Shown: positions 28,064-36,852, counted from the stretch's first letter. The stretch is 64,000 bases of DNA from CAVVEQ01 sp963747315 (GCA_963747315.1 CAVVEQ010000006.1:310001-374000), one strand, 5' to 3'. Numbers and translations are program-made. Notes: generated by a model from the letters alone, not told the origin.

Positions 28064-29170
28064 ATGACCTTCATCATCGACAGCCACGAAGACCTGGCAA
28101 CCAATATCATCACTTTCGACCGCGATTACCGCCGTTCCTCTGCGGAAACTCGCGCCAGGGAAGCCGGCACACCCACCCCTGGCGATAACGGGGACACTAT
28201 GTTGGGTTGGGAGGATTACCAGCGGGGGCAGGTTGCCCTGGTGTTTGCCACCATATTCTCAGCGCACGAAAAATATCGCCTCGCAGGATGGGATGTCACC
28301 ACCTTCAACAACCCATCTTCTGCCCGAACAGTTTGCTCCAAACAGATGGATGCTTATCGCGAACTTACCCATGATGCGCCGGATATGTTTCGTCTGGTTA
28401 CAGACCAATCCTCCCTCGCTACCGCTCTCGAACCATGGGAATCCGCACCTGCCAATTTTCCCGCCACAACACACCCGGTGGGATTGATGATCCTGATGGA
28501 AGGCGTGGAAGGTTTGAAGGATCCCGAAGAGATCGAAGAATGGTGGCAGGTTGGTGTGCGAATGGTGGGTCCGGTCTGGGCTGGTACCCGCTGGTGCGGT
28601 GGTACACGCGAGCCGGGTAGGTTCACCCCCGAGGGTTTTCGGCTCCTCGACCGCATGGCTGCGCTGGGGTTGATACTGGATATTTCTCATATGTCTCCCG
28701 AATCCGCCTTACAGGCTTTGGATTATTATCCCGGTCCAGTGGCAGCCAGTCACGCGAATGCGCTCAGCCTGATCCCCGGGATCAGCAGTCCTATCCTCAG
28801 AAACCGACACCTGACCGAAGAAACAATTCGCCTTATCATCCAAAGGAATGGTGTGATCGGGATCCTGCCGATGATCCCCATGCTTGTTTCTGATTGGAAA
28901 AAAGGCGATCCCCGCAGCGCTGCCACACTGGATACCGTTTTCGCCCAGATCGACCATATCTGCCAGTTGGCCGGGAATACCCGCCATGTGGGCATCGGCA
29001 CCGATTTTGATGGCGGTTTCGGGCTACAATCCGCCCCCGAAGGATTGGATTCCATCGCCGATCTGCAAAAATTAATTCCGCTACTTGCAGGAAAAGGTTA
29101 TTCTGAAGCGGATATTACTGCTATACTCGGGAATAACTGGAAACGATTTCTGGAAGATTCGCTATCTTGA
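28064..29170 (+). CDS. Membrane dipeptidase family (peptidase M19) metalloprotein
   Basis: A zinc dipeptidase-like enzyme of 368 residues with a TIM-barrel fold, splitting dipeptides, possibly including D-amino-acid ones. Metal ligands are visible: DSHEDL at residues 6-11, the bridging Glu in LMEGVEGL, His in ASHANAL, and Asp in GIGTDFDGGFG. ILDISHMSP is another family motif. No signal peptide is present, so it should be cytoplasmic. Because the DSHEDL motif is so close to the N-terminus, the start cannot lie much further in. The start sits three bases after a terminator T-run, with only AGGTG inside that hairpin as a possible Shine-Dalgarno. The next gene overlaps by four bases. Confidence 0.93.
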   Translation: MTFIIDSHEDLATNIITFDRDYRRSSAETRAREAGTPTPGDNGDTMLGWEDYQRGQVALVFATIFSAHEKYRLAGWDVTTFNNPSSARTVCSKQMDAYRELTHDAPDMFRLVTDQSSLATALEPWESAPANFPATTHPVGLMILMEGVEGLKDPEEIEEWWQVGVRMVGPVWAGTRWCGGTREPGRFTPEGFRLLDRMAALGLILDISHMSPESALQALDYYPGPVAASHANALSLIPGISSPILRNRHLTEETIRLIIQRNGVIGILPMIPMLVSDWKKGDPRSAATLDTVFAQIDHICQLAGNTRHVGIGTDFDGGFGLQSAPEGLDSIADLQKLIPLLAGKGYSEADITAILGNNWKRFLEDSLS

Positions 29171-29676
29171 AAAAGAAAACCCCTGAGAAAGCTGCTGAGC
29201 CGCACTCCCAGGCTGCCGAAAGCATCCCGCAGCCCTATTCTCTGCGGCGTATCCGTACCGGATTGATCACCACCATGATCGGCTTGGTGTTGTTCGTCAT
29301 CGGCGCCAAGCCGGATATTTTTTCCCTCGATCGCTCGCCAGTGATTGGGTTCATACAGATCGCCGTTTTTGAGATCGGGCTGGCGATCATCTGCCTGGGC
29401 GGGTATATCAGCCTGATGGCGCTCTGGCGCAGGGATCAACCCAGCATCATGGCCGATTTTGGCATCAGGTTCGTCGCCACCGGTTACCTGATCTGTGTTT
29501 TTACCGGTATGGCGGATATCTTTGGTTTTGGCAGCCACCTGCTGCCTGGCATACCATATTTTGGACCTTTACAGTCGATGGGGGTGCTGGTGGGGGAATT
29601 GATCATCGCCATAGGCCTGATCATGCTCATTCCAACCCCGGTTTACCGCGGAGCGAATACCCTCCCAACCGATTAG
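29167..29676 (+). CDS. Four-helix membrane protein, unknown function
   Basis: A 169-residue integral membrane protein starting at TTG 29167, overlapping the dipeptidase stop (TTGA). A basic, polar cytoplasmic N-terminus is followed by about four hydrophobic segments: LITTMIGLVLFVIGAKP, VFEIGLAIICLGGYISLMA, FVATGYLICVFTGMADI and VLVGELIIAIGLIMLI. No catalytic motif is seen. Translational coupling suggests coexpression with the dipeptidase. Its end overlaps the convergent gene by four bases, leaving no space for a separate terminator. Confidence 0.8.
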   Translation: MKKKTPEKAAEPHSQAAESIPQPYSLRRIRTGLITTMIGLVLFVIGAKPDIFSLDRSPVIGFIQIAVFEIGLAIICLGGYISLMALWRRDQPSIMADFGIRFVATGYLICVFTGMADIFGFGSHLLPGIPYFGPLQSMGVLVGELIIAIGLIMLIPTPVYRGANTLPTD

Positions 29677-31010
29677 AACGCGTAACCCATCACCCGCAGC
29701 ATTTCCTCGTTTGTCCTGAATTTATATTCCGGCAATCCCTTGGTTTCAGCCTCCCGGCTCTCCGCGCGTTCCAGCTTGACCAGATCGTAGGGTCGAACCG
29801 CGAATTTTCCCATTTCTGCCAGCCTTGCATTCAACCCTGCGTAGGACCATTGCGGCCAGTCCTTCCGCGAATCCAGATATTGCAGAATAGAACGGGCTGC
29901 GTTGACCCCATCCTTGTGGGCAATGCCCACCTGTCCCTTGCTCACCGTCCGGGACCAACCTGCAAGGAAAATTCCATTCATTGGTTGGCCGTTGGCAGGA
30001 TCAACCATTTCAAAGGATTGTCCATCCACAGGATACAAAGGGTCGGGGTTTTTTAGGAATTCGATCCCATCCACAGGCAGCCCCAGGTCTTCATCAACTT
30101 TATCGCCAATGGCAAGGATAACGGTATCCACCGCCAGGCGGGTCTGCTTTCCTGTACCTTTTGCCCGCATCTCCCCGTCTACGCGGGTAAGCGTGTTCTC
30201 CTCCAAAACTAAACCCATCACCTTGCCATCCGAATCCCGAAGGACTTCCCTGGGGGAATGAAGAAAGAGTATCGAAAACCTGGCGTCGCCCTGGGGCGGG
30301 TCAGCCAGTTCCCTGGCTCCTTCCGCCATCTCCCTCGCATCCGCCGGATCCTCCCCCAGTGATGACATCAAGTCAGCCAGTCCGTTCACCTGGCGATGGT
30401 ATTCGGCAATATCCATATACGAGACGATCTCGGAGAACTCTTTCTTATCAAATTTCGCCTCGTTGGGTCCGCGCCTGCCAATAGCGATCACCTCTTTCAC
30501 ATTTCGCTCGGTAATTAACCAGCGGGCTACATCCACCATTACGTTACCCATCCCGATGATCGCCACCCGGTCACCGATATCAAAGGAATGCGTCGAAAAA
30601 GGCGGCAGGTTGTTGTAATGATAGACAATATCCTTTGCGTGATGAACACCTCCTCCCCTTTCTCCGGGAATGCCCAGCCATTTGATCCCCTGCGCCCCGG
30701 AGGTCACCAAAACTGCGTGAAACCCCAATTCCTGGATCTCCTTGAGACTGATATCGGCATGATCCCCGATGGCGATATTGCCGAAATAATCGATTCCCTG
30801 CATGGAGAGGATGGTGCGGAACTGCGCGCGCAAGCCCTGGCGCAGCCGGTACTTGGTCGGGTAGATGCCATATTCCGCCAGGCCGCCCGGTTTGATATCC
30901 CGGTTGAAGATCACCACTTCCGCCCCCTGGCTGGCAAGCTCAAACGCTCCAAAAAGCCCTGCCGGACCTGCCCCGATAACTGCCACATAATTCTGGACGG
31001 CTCGCTCCAT
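29673..31010 (-). CDS. FAD/NADPH oxidoreductase, adrenodoxin-reductase-type ferredoxin-NADP reductase
   Basis: A 445-residue flavoprotein expected to move electrons between NADPH and ferredoxin or a similar carrier. The FAD-binding motif VIGAGPAGLFGAFELASQGA is at the N-terminus (about residues 11-30). The NADP motif IIGMGNVMVDVARWL (about residues 151-165) has the GxGNVxxDxAR form typical of the adrenodoxin reductase/FprA group. RRGPNEAKFDKKEF and FLAGWSRTVSKGQVG are also characteristic, the latter close to the FprA GWxKRGP-type segment. GGAGAG precedes the ATG. It is divergent from the M16 peptidase genes across 208 bases. Glutamate-synthase small-subunit-like proteins are a related alternative. 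Confidence 0.88.
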   Translation of the reverse strand: MERAVQNYVAVIGAGPAGLFGAFELASQGAEVVIFNRDIKPGGLAEYGIYPTKYRLRQGLRAQFRTILSMQGIDYFGNIAIGDHADISLKEIQELGFHAVLVTSGAQGIKWLGIPGERGGGVHHAKDIVYHYNNLPPFSTHSFDIGDRVAIIGMGNVMVDVARWLITERNVKEVIAIGRRGPNEAKFDKKEFSEIVSYMDIAEYHRQVNGLADLMSSLGEDPADAREMAEGARELADPPQGDARFSILFLHSPREVLRDSDGKVMGLVLEENTLTRVDGEMRAKGTGKQTRLAVDTVILAIGDKVDEDLGLPVDGIEFLKNPDPLYPVDGQSFEMVDPANGQPMNGIFLAGWSRTVSKGQVGIAHKDGVNAARSILQYLDSRKDWPQWSYAGLNARLAEMGKFAVRPYDLVKLERAESREAETKGLPEYKFRTNEEMLRVMGYAF

Positions 31011-31024
31011 CTTTTCTCTCCATG

Positions 31025-31063
31025 TATAATTTCTGATAGGATTAGTAACCAGGTCAGATTATA
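31025..31063. promoter_or_regulatory. Possible divergent -10 boxes
   Basis: In the 208-base gap between the reductase and M16 genes, TATAAT occurs on the plus strand at 31025-31030 and on the minus strand at 31058-31063. Neither has a good -35 at normal spacing. Nothing else recognisable lies in this gap. Confidence 0.35.
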
Positions 31064-31218
31064 GTTTACCATCTGGCTTCCTTGCCGCGATCCGCCAATC
31101 GTTTATACCAAGCGGATACCTCCCTGACAACGGAGTATCCCAACAGGGCAGGATACGGTGAAACCGCCGGACTCGCAGGAAACACGTCTAACGATCGGAG
31201 AATGGAAAACCACCTTCC

Positions 31219-32517
31219 ATGCCTGAAACATCAGTAATACTCAAACATAAGCTCGACAACGGATTGAACATCCACCTCAAGGAGATCCATACCGCACCGA
31301 TCATCAGCCACTGGGTCTGGTACCGGGTGGGCTCGCGCAATGAGATCCCCGGCAAAACCGGTCTTTCCCATTGGGTGGAGCACATGCAGTTTAAGGGTAC
31401 ACCAAACTTCCCGGCATCAACACTGGATAAAGCCATCTCCCGCGAAGGCGGGGTTTGGAACGCTTTCACCTACCTGGATTGGACCACTTATTTTGAGACC
31501 ATGCCCGCCGATAAAATCGACCTGGGCCTGCAGCTCGAAGTGGATCGCATGACCAATAGCCTGTTCAGCCCTGCCGAGGTGGAGGCCGAGCGCACGGTCA
31601 TCATATCTGAACGGGAAGGAAGTGAAAACGAGCCACTCTTTAAACTCAGTGAAGCGGTTCAGACCGCTTCCTTTGATTCCCATCCGTACCGTAATGAGAT
31701 CATCGGCGAGCTCGCCGACCTGCAGTCCATCACCCGCGATGACCTATACGGGCATTACCGTCGGTACTATTCCCCCTCCAATGCACTGCTTTGCATGGCG
31801 GGTGATTTCGACGCCGCGGAAATGCTGCGCAGGATCGAGGATCTCTATTCTGTCTTACCTTCTGGCGAGATCCCATCTGTGAATGTGCACGAGGAGCGGC
31901 AGCTTGAAGGCGAACGCCGCATTTCCATAAACGGGCACGGCGAGACCACCTACCTCCTCCTCGCCTACCGGGCTCCCCGCGCCAGTTCAGCAGATTTCTT
32001 CACATTTTCTGTCCTGGATTCACTCCTCTGCGGTCCAAGCTCGCTCAATATGTTCGGGGGAGGCGGTATTTCCAACAAGACCAGCATCCTCTACCAGAAG
32101 CTTGTGGATACCGGGCTCGCCACAGGAATTTCCGGCGGTTTGCAGGCCACCATTGATCCCTACCTGTATGAGATCACCACAACCATCAATCCCGAGCATA
32201 CGGTTGAGGAAGTGCTGTCAGTGATCGATGGCGAAATCGAAAAACTTCAATCTCGGAAGGTGCGGGAGGAGGAAATTCATCGGGCCATCAAACAAGCACG
32301 GGCGCTTTTTGCATACGGAAGCGAGAATATCACCAACCAGGCTTTCTGGCTGGGTTACGCGGAAATGTTCGCCAACTATGATTGGTTCCAGAATTACCTG
32401 GAAAATCTGGAGAAAACATCCCCAACGGATATCCAGGAGCTTGCCGCAGGCTACCTCATCCCTGGCCGCCGCGTGGTCGGATCGTACCAACCAGGCAATG
32501 GAAAGGAGGCGAAATGA
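31219..32517 (+). CDS. M16 family zinc peptidase, catalytic subunit
   Basis: A 432-residue insulinase-family metallopeptidase. The inverted zinc motif HxxEH is at residues 51-55 (HWVEH), in the usual context GLSHWVEHMQFKGT. The more distal acidic ligand region is present in EAERTVIISEREGS. The second half-domain follows (PTDIQELAAGYLIPGRRVV near the end). No signal peptide is seen. The next gene overlaps by four bases (ATGA) and encodes a non-catalytic M16 partner, so the pair should form the usual alpha/beta clamshell. Substrates are unknown, probably peptides. Confidence 0.93.
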   Translation: MPETSVILKHKLDNGLNIHLKEIHTAPIISHWVWYRVGSRNEIPGKTGLSHWVEHMQFKGTPNFPASTLDKAISREGGVWNAFTYLDWTTYFETMPADKIDLGLQLEVDRMTNSLFSPAEVEAERTVIISEREGSENEPLFKLSEAVQTASFDSHPYRNEIIGELADLQSITRDDLYGHYRRYYSPSNALLCMAGDFDAAEMLRRIEDLYSVLPSGEIPSVNVHEERQLEGERRISINGHGETTYLLLAYRAPRASSADFFTFSVLDSLLCGPSSLNMFGGGGISNKTSILYQKLVDTGLATGISGGLQATIDPYLYEITTTINPEHTVEEVLSVIDGEIEKLQSRKVREEEIHRAIKQARALFAYGSENITNQAFWLGYAEMFANYDWFQNYLENLEKTSPTDIQELAAGYLIPGRRVVGSYQPGNGKEAK

Positions 32518-33825
32518 AAAGTTTGCAGAATGGCGATATCAAATCCCTCCCCGGACCGGATGACATCGGGCGCAGCGAGCTGCCCAACGGGATCACCCTG
32601 CTTTCCCGCAGCAATTTCAACAGCCCCTCGGTGGTGCTCAGCGGATATTTTTAACGCGGGAAGTATTTTCGATCCCCCTGAAAAACTCGGCCTTGCCTAC
32701 TATACCGCCGTATCGGTCATGCGCGGGACACAGGAGCGCACTTTTCACCAGATCTATGACAGCCTGGAAAGCGTTGGCGCCGGGTTGGGATTCAGCGCCA
32801 GCACCCTCACCGGTGCATTCAGCGGTCGCTCGCTGTGTGAAGATCTCCCCCTCATTCTCGCCACCCTCTCCGAATGCCTGCAAAAACCCGTTTTCCCGCC
32901 CCAGGAGGTCGAGCGGTTGCGCGCCCAATTCATGACCGGGTTGGCCATCCGCGCCCAGGATACCGGCGCCATGGCTGCGTTAAAGTTCGACGAGCTCATA
33001 TTCCACGACCATCCATTCGCCCGACCCGAGGATGGTTACCCGGAAACTGTTTCGACCATCTCACCGCAAGACCTGGCAGCGTTCCATAAAAAGCATTACG
33101 GTCCCCGTGGAATGGTCATGGTGCTGGTTGGGGCGATCAGCCATCAGGAAGCTGTTGAACTTGTCCAGAACGCATTGGGGGATTGGCAAAACCCTGAGCA
33201 GGAAATCCTCCCCTCCATTGCAGCGGTGAAACCGTTGGAAGAAAAGATCAGGGAGCACATACCCTTGCCTGGAAAATCCCAGACCGACCTGATCATGGGT
33301 GTTCTCGGCCCCAGGCGCGCTTCGCCGGATTATTTCGCAGCGTCACTGGGTAACAGCGTTTTGGGTCAATTCGGAATGATGGGGCGCATCGGGGATGTGG
33401 TTCGCGAGCAGGCCGGGTTGGCCTACCACGCCTCCACAAGCCTAAACGCCGGAGTGGAAACCGGTACCTGGGAGGTGACCGCGGGTGTGAACCCGAAGAA
33501 TCTCGATCGCGCCATCGACTTGATCTACGCTGAGCTGCGGCGGTTCATCGGGGAACCGGTCACAGAGGAAGAGCTCGCCGATAGCAAATCTAACTATATC
33601 GGCCGCCTGCCGCTTTCAATGGAATCCAATTCCGGGGTTGCAGCCGCGCTTATCAACCTGGAACGGTTCAAACTGGGGTTAGATTATTACCGCCGCTATC
33701 CATCCCTCGTCAATGCCGTCAACGTTGAGCAGGTGCTGGAAACCGCGCGTACTTATCTGCATCCCGAAAAAATGATCGTGGTCAGTTCCGGACCCCCCCT
33801 GGTTAAAAAGCGGGGTAAAAAATGA
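32514..33825 (+). CDS. M16 family protein, non-catalytic partner, one frameshift
   Basis: About 436 residues, and homologous to the preceding peptidase. The region corresponding to HxxEH reads YYTAVSVMRGT, so zinc binding is lost; this is normal for the regulatory subunit of a two-chain M16 enzyme. The start at 32514 overlaps the previous stop. A T-run near 32650 has one T too many: the frame from 32514 stops at SVVLSGYF, while the rest continues as NAGSIFDPPEKLG in the next frame. Later features are SPQDLAAFHKKHYGPRGMVM and the glycine-rich loop before LNLERFKLG-type sequence. It overlaps acpS by four bases. Confidence 0.88.
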
Positions 33826-34211
33826 TCATCCGCACCGGGATCGACCTGGTTGAAGTGCACCGTTTGGTAGAGGTGAACCCCCGAATCCGCGCCCGTTTCC
33901 TGCAGCGGGTCTTCACTCCTGAGGAGCTTCGCATCTGCCAGGATTCCAACCAGAAACTCGCCGGGCGCTTCGCGGTCAAGGAAGCTGTCTCGAAAGCCCT
34001 CGGCACGGGCATCGGGCCCATCTCCTGGCGGGATGTGGAAACTTTGGATGGCGCAATGGGCGAACCCATCCTGATCCTCTATGGAAGAGCCCAGACGATC
34101 GCAGATTTGATCGGGTTGGAAGCCTGGTCAGTAAGTATCAGCGACTCCGGGGACCTGGTGATGGCAGTGGCAGCGGCTGTTGGAAGCGGCGCAAACAACC
34201 CGGGTGGATAG
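33822..34211 (+). CDS. acpS: Holo-[acyl-carrier-protein] synthase
   Basis: Transfers phosphopantetheine from CoA to acyl carrier protein, needed for fatty acid synthesis. 129 residues, the normal AcpS length. The N-terminal metal-binding Asp is in GIDLVEVHRL, and the central signature is GRFAVKEAVSKALGTGIG with the conserved Glu and Lys. The C-terminal SISDSGDLVMAVA corresponds to the usual S-x-SH-x-x-x-x-A-A-V segment, with Asp where His is common. The ATG overlaps the M16 stop (ATGA), so it is cotranscribed with the peptidases. Confidence 0.94.
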   Translation: MIIRTGIDLVEVHRLVEVNPRIRARFLQRVFTPEELRICQDSNQKLAGRFAVKEAVSKALGTGIGPISWRDVETLDGAMGEPILILYGRAQTIADLIGLEAWSVSISDSGDLVMAVAAAVGSGANNPGG

Positions 34212-34228
34212 AAAACGGTAGAACCGGC

Positions 34229-35818
34229 ATGAAGATCCTTGCCCTCAGCGATGTAGAAAACGGGTTGATCTACAGCCAGTCCAGCCGCGAACGGTTCAAG
34301 GATGCCCGCCTGGCCATCAGCTGCGGCGACCTTCCTTTTGGTTACCTGGAATACGTCATTAATACGCTGGAAATACCCCTGTATTTTGTTTTCGGAAATC
34401 ATACCCACACTGCGGAAAAAGGCGAAAAAGAACGGGACCAGATTCCCTGGGGAGCTTTCGACCTGGATGGGCGCACCCGCCGGGATGAAACCGGCTTGCT
34501 GCTGGCGGGTCTTGAAGGCTGCCTGGTTTATAACTACGGCCCGCACCAGTATTCACAGGCGGACATGTGGACGAAAGCCTTTAGCCTGGTTCCAGGCTTG
34601 GTTCTGAATCGGCTTCGCTATGGGCGCTACCTGGATGTATTCGTATCCCACGCCCCGCCCTGGATGATCCACGACCAGGACGATCTGCCTCATCGCGGGA
34701 TCAAAGCCTTTCGTTGGATCCTGAAAACCTTCCAGCCGGCTTTCCACCTTCATGGTCATATCCACATCTATAACACCCGAACGGTGAGGGAAACGCTTTT
34801 TCATCAAACGCGGGTTATCAATGTGTACGGATACAAGGAGATCGATATAACTCCGCAAAACCGTCGCAGGAAAGAAGCGCTGATGAATTCCTCCAACAGC
34901 CAGCAAGCCCCCGACCTCATTCGAAAAGAAGCGCGCTCGGATTTTGATTCCGCTCGCCGAAAAAGTTCCTGGCGAAGCATCCTCGCATGGGTCACCCGTA
35001 ACCAGGTGGAATTGCTGCCATTTGATGAAGTTCGCACCCGTCTTCCGGTGAAAGGGCAGCATTATATCGGTATGCGCGAGGTTCCCCTGGATGCCATAAT
35101 TGGCAGTGTCAGCAGGTATCACGATTTTGACCGGGCATTTCTCCCCCGTCAGACGCACACCCGCGATCGCTGGGAGAACGTGGATACCGCCCATCTGCAG
35201 GATATCATTCTTCCACCCATCGAGGTTTACCAGATCGGGGATGCATTCTTTGTAAAGGATGGCAATCACCGAGTCTCGGTCGCCCGGATGAAAGGACAGG
35301 CCTATATTGATGCCTATGTGATCCGGCTGGATGTTCCCGTGGAAATTGAGCCCGACCTGGATCTGAACAGCCTGATCCTCAAGCAGGAGGAAGGCGAGTT
35401 CCTGGAAAAAACCCACTTGAAGGAATTCCGACCCCAGGCGGAAGTGCGGCTCACCATTCCGGGGATGTATGCCAATCTTCTGGATCATATCCGGGTTCAT
35501 CGCTGGTTTATGGGTGAGAAGACGAAAGGCTTTGTTTCGGAACAGGAAGCGGTGGTGGATTGGTACGATGCTGTGTATCTTCCGCTTGTGGAGATCATCC
35601 GCAAGCAGAAGATCTTGCGCGATTTTCCCGAGCGCACCGAAGCTGACCTTTACCTCTGGATAATCGAGCACCGCTGGTACCTGCAGGAGGAATTAAACTC
35701 ACCCATTAGCCTGGAACTGGCTTCCCGCGATTTTGCCGACCGTTTCAAGCGGGGACCGCTCGCCCGGGCACTCACGGCCTTCGCTGTGAGACTCCGAGGA
35801 CTTCTCAGGTTGAAATAA
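34229..35818 (+). CDS. Calcineurin-like phosphoesterase joined to a ParB/sulfiredoxin-like domain protein
   Basis: A 529-residue frame with two parts. Residues 1-210 are a metallophosphoesterase: LSDVENG (Glu where His is usual), SCGDLP, FGNHTH, VSHAPPW and LHGHIH supply the metal ligands. Residues from about 221 onward contain GDAFFVKDGNHRVSVARMKG, a ParB/Srx-type fold motif, and then an alpha-helical region that I do not recognise. The second part could start independently at the Met of EALMNSSNS (about 34883). There the sequence reads TGATG in another frame, so a single upstream indel could have fused two overlapping genes. Given the indels elsewhere, fusion is uncertain. Substrates and nucleic-acid binding are unknown. 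Confidence 0.78.
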   Translation: MKILALSDVENGLIYSQSSRERFKDARLAISCGDLPFGYLEYVINTLEIPLYFVFGNHTHTAEKGEKERDQIPWGAFDLDGRTRRDETGLLLAGLEGCLVYNYGPHQYSQADMWTKAFSLVPGLVLNRLRYGRYLDVFVSHAPPWMIHDQDDLPHRGIKAFRWILKTFQPAFHLHGHIHIYNTRTVRETLFHQTRVINVYGYKEIDITPQNRRRKEALMNSSNSQQAPDLIRKEARSDFDSARRKSSWRSILAWVTRNQVELLPFDEVRTRLPVKGQHYIGMREVPLDAIIGSVSRYHDFDRAFLPRQTHTRDRWENVDTAHLQDIILPPIEVYQIGDAFFVKDGNHRVSVARMKGQAYIDAYVIRLDVPVEIEPDLDLNSLILKQEEGEFLEKTHLKEFRPQAEVRLTIPGMYANLLDHIRVHRWFMGEKTKGFVSEQEAVVDWYDAVYLPLVEIIRKQKILRDFPERTEADLYLWIIEHRWYLQEELNSPISLELASRDFADRFKRGPLARALTAFAVRLRGLLRLK

Positions 35819-35824
35819 TTTCAG

Positions 35825-35850
35825 AATACGCCGGGGTTAACCGGGGTATT
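35825..35850. terminator. Hairpin between convergent genes
   Basis: AATACGCCGG (35825-35834) pairs with CCGGGGTATT (35841-35850) with one mismatch, around loop GGTTAA. It lies in the 50-base gap between the phosphoesterase gene and the convergent small gene. No long T-run follows in either direction. Confidence 0.5.
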
Positions 35851-35868
35851 ACCTGCAGGAAATTTCGA

Positions 35869-36096
35869 TCAGATGGATTGCAGACCCAACCAGAAGTGAT
35901 TGGGCATTACCATGCGGTTGGAGCGAACTTCCACCCCCATCGCATTGGTCGGATCAGCCGAGAGCATGCTCGGGTGCACAAAACACAGGTCCGGTTTCCG
36001 CCCGTATTTCTTAAAGTAATAATCGGACGCAAGGTTGATCTTGGTGACAAGATCTTTACGCGGGTCGTTATCGAACCAGAGCATGCCAGTATCCAT
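35869..36096 (-). CDS. Conserved 75-residue protein of unknown function
   Basis: The start at 36096 is set by GGAGAGG just upstream and by a consensus promoter further up. The sequence (MDTGMLWFDNDPRKDLVTK at the start, YYFKKYGRKPDLCFVHPSML in the middle, MVMPNHFWLGL near the end) looks like a compact alpha/beta protein with no membrane segment and one Cys. I believe similar small proteins occur in other Chloroflexi, but I cannot name a family or function. It lies alone on the minus strand between two plus-strand operons. The promoter quality suggests strong, regulated expression. Confidence 0.78.
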   Translation of the reverse strand: MDTGMLWFDNDPRKDLVTKINLASDYYFKKYGRKPDLCFVHPSMLSADPTNAMGVEVRSNRMVMPNHFWLGLQSI

Positions 36097-36126
36097 GTAT
36101 TCCTCTCCATTTTGAACCATAATTGA

Positions 36127-36155
36127 ATTATATAGAACATTTATTCTATTGTCAA
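36127..36155 (-). promoter_or_regulatory. Perfect-consensus promoter with palindrome in the spacer
   Basis: On the minus strand: -35 TTGACA (36150-36155), a 17-base spacer and -10 TATAAT (36127-36132), both exact. The spacer is almost entirely filled by an inverted repeat with arms TAGAA (36133-36137) and TTCTA (36144-36148), six bases apart. This looks like an operator for a dimeric repressor. It is 30 bases upstream of the 75-residue protein start. Confidence 0.85.
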
Positions 36156-36288
36156 TATGGTTCGATCTGCTTTTGATAGCTTTTTTTTTCTTTTTTTGGT
36201 ATGCTTAACCTACTGATCATATCATAGCAAACTTCATGCCAATCCCCCCGTTCCGGGCAGGGAAAACCCCAACTTTGGAGGATAAGCC

Positions 36289-36846
36289 GTGATCAAAGAG
36301 ACCATGAAGGAAGCCGAAACCAAGATGAATGGTGCCATCCTGGCATTGGAAACCGACCTTTCCGGGATCCGCACCGGGCATGCCAGCCCAGCCCTGGTGG
36401 AACGCCTGCAGGTGGAGTATTATGGCGCTCCCACCCCGCTCTTACAACTCGCAACCATCAGCGCACCGGAACCCCGCCAGCTGCTCATCCGTCCCTTCGA
36501 CCCGACCACGCTCAAAGCCATCGAAAAAGCTATCCTGGCATCCGAACTGGGACTCACCCCAAATAACGACGGAAAGGCCATCCGTCTCAACATCCCGCCG
36601 CTCACCGAGGAGCGCCGCCGGGAACTGGTGAAGATCGTCCACCACCGTCTGGAAGAATCCCGCATCGCAGTACGCAACGTCCGTCGGGATATGATCAAGG
36701 ATCTGAAGGATTTCGAGCACGAAAAGATGATCTCGGAGGATGACCTGAAGACTGGTGAGGAGGAGCTCCAGAAGCTCACCGATAAGAAGGTCGAAGAGAT
36801 CGATGCCATCGGGCAGCGCAAAGAAAAAGAGATCATGGAGGTCTAG
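36289..36846 (+). CDS. frr: Ribosome recycling factor
   Basis: Splits post-termination ribosomes together with EF-G. 185 residues, normal length. It starts at GTG 36289 after TTGGAGGA. Motifs: LSGIRTGHASPALVERLQVE, YYGAPTPLLQLATISAPEPR, LIRPFDPTTLKAIEKAI and LPPLTEERRRELVK-type sequence (NIPPLTEERRRELVKIVHHR). It heads an apparent operon with uppS and cdsA. The usual partners rpsB-tsf-pyrH are not next to it. A long T-rich stretch at 36180-36200 lies upstream; I saw no clear promoter. Confidence 0.96.
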   Translation: MIKETMKEAETKMNGAILALETDLSGIRTGHASPALVERLQVEYYGAPTPLLQLATISAPEPRQLLIRPFDPTTLKAIEKAILASELGLTPNNDGKAIRLNIPPLTEERRRELVKIVHHRLEESRIAVRNVRRDMIKDLKDFEHEKMISEDDLKTGEEELQKLTDKKVEEIDAIGQRKEKEIMEV

Positions 36847-36852
36847 GCGCAA

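Noticed and set aside
32514..33825. Second M16 gene as a pseudogene because HxxEH is missing
   Set aside because: A non-catalytic partner next to a catalytic M16 subunit is a normal arrangement, and the rest of the fold is well kept.
34553..35671. A 372-residue minus-strand frame opposite the phosphoesterase gene
   Set aside because: The plus strand has clear metal-binding and ParB-like motifs, while the minus frame has no ribosome site or known domain.
36180..36200. Long T-tract that might end a transcript
   Set aside because: No stable hairpin precedes it on the plus strand, and the minus-strand gene starts on its far side.
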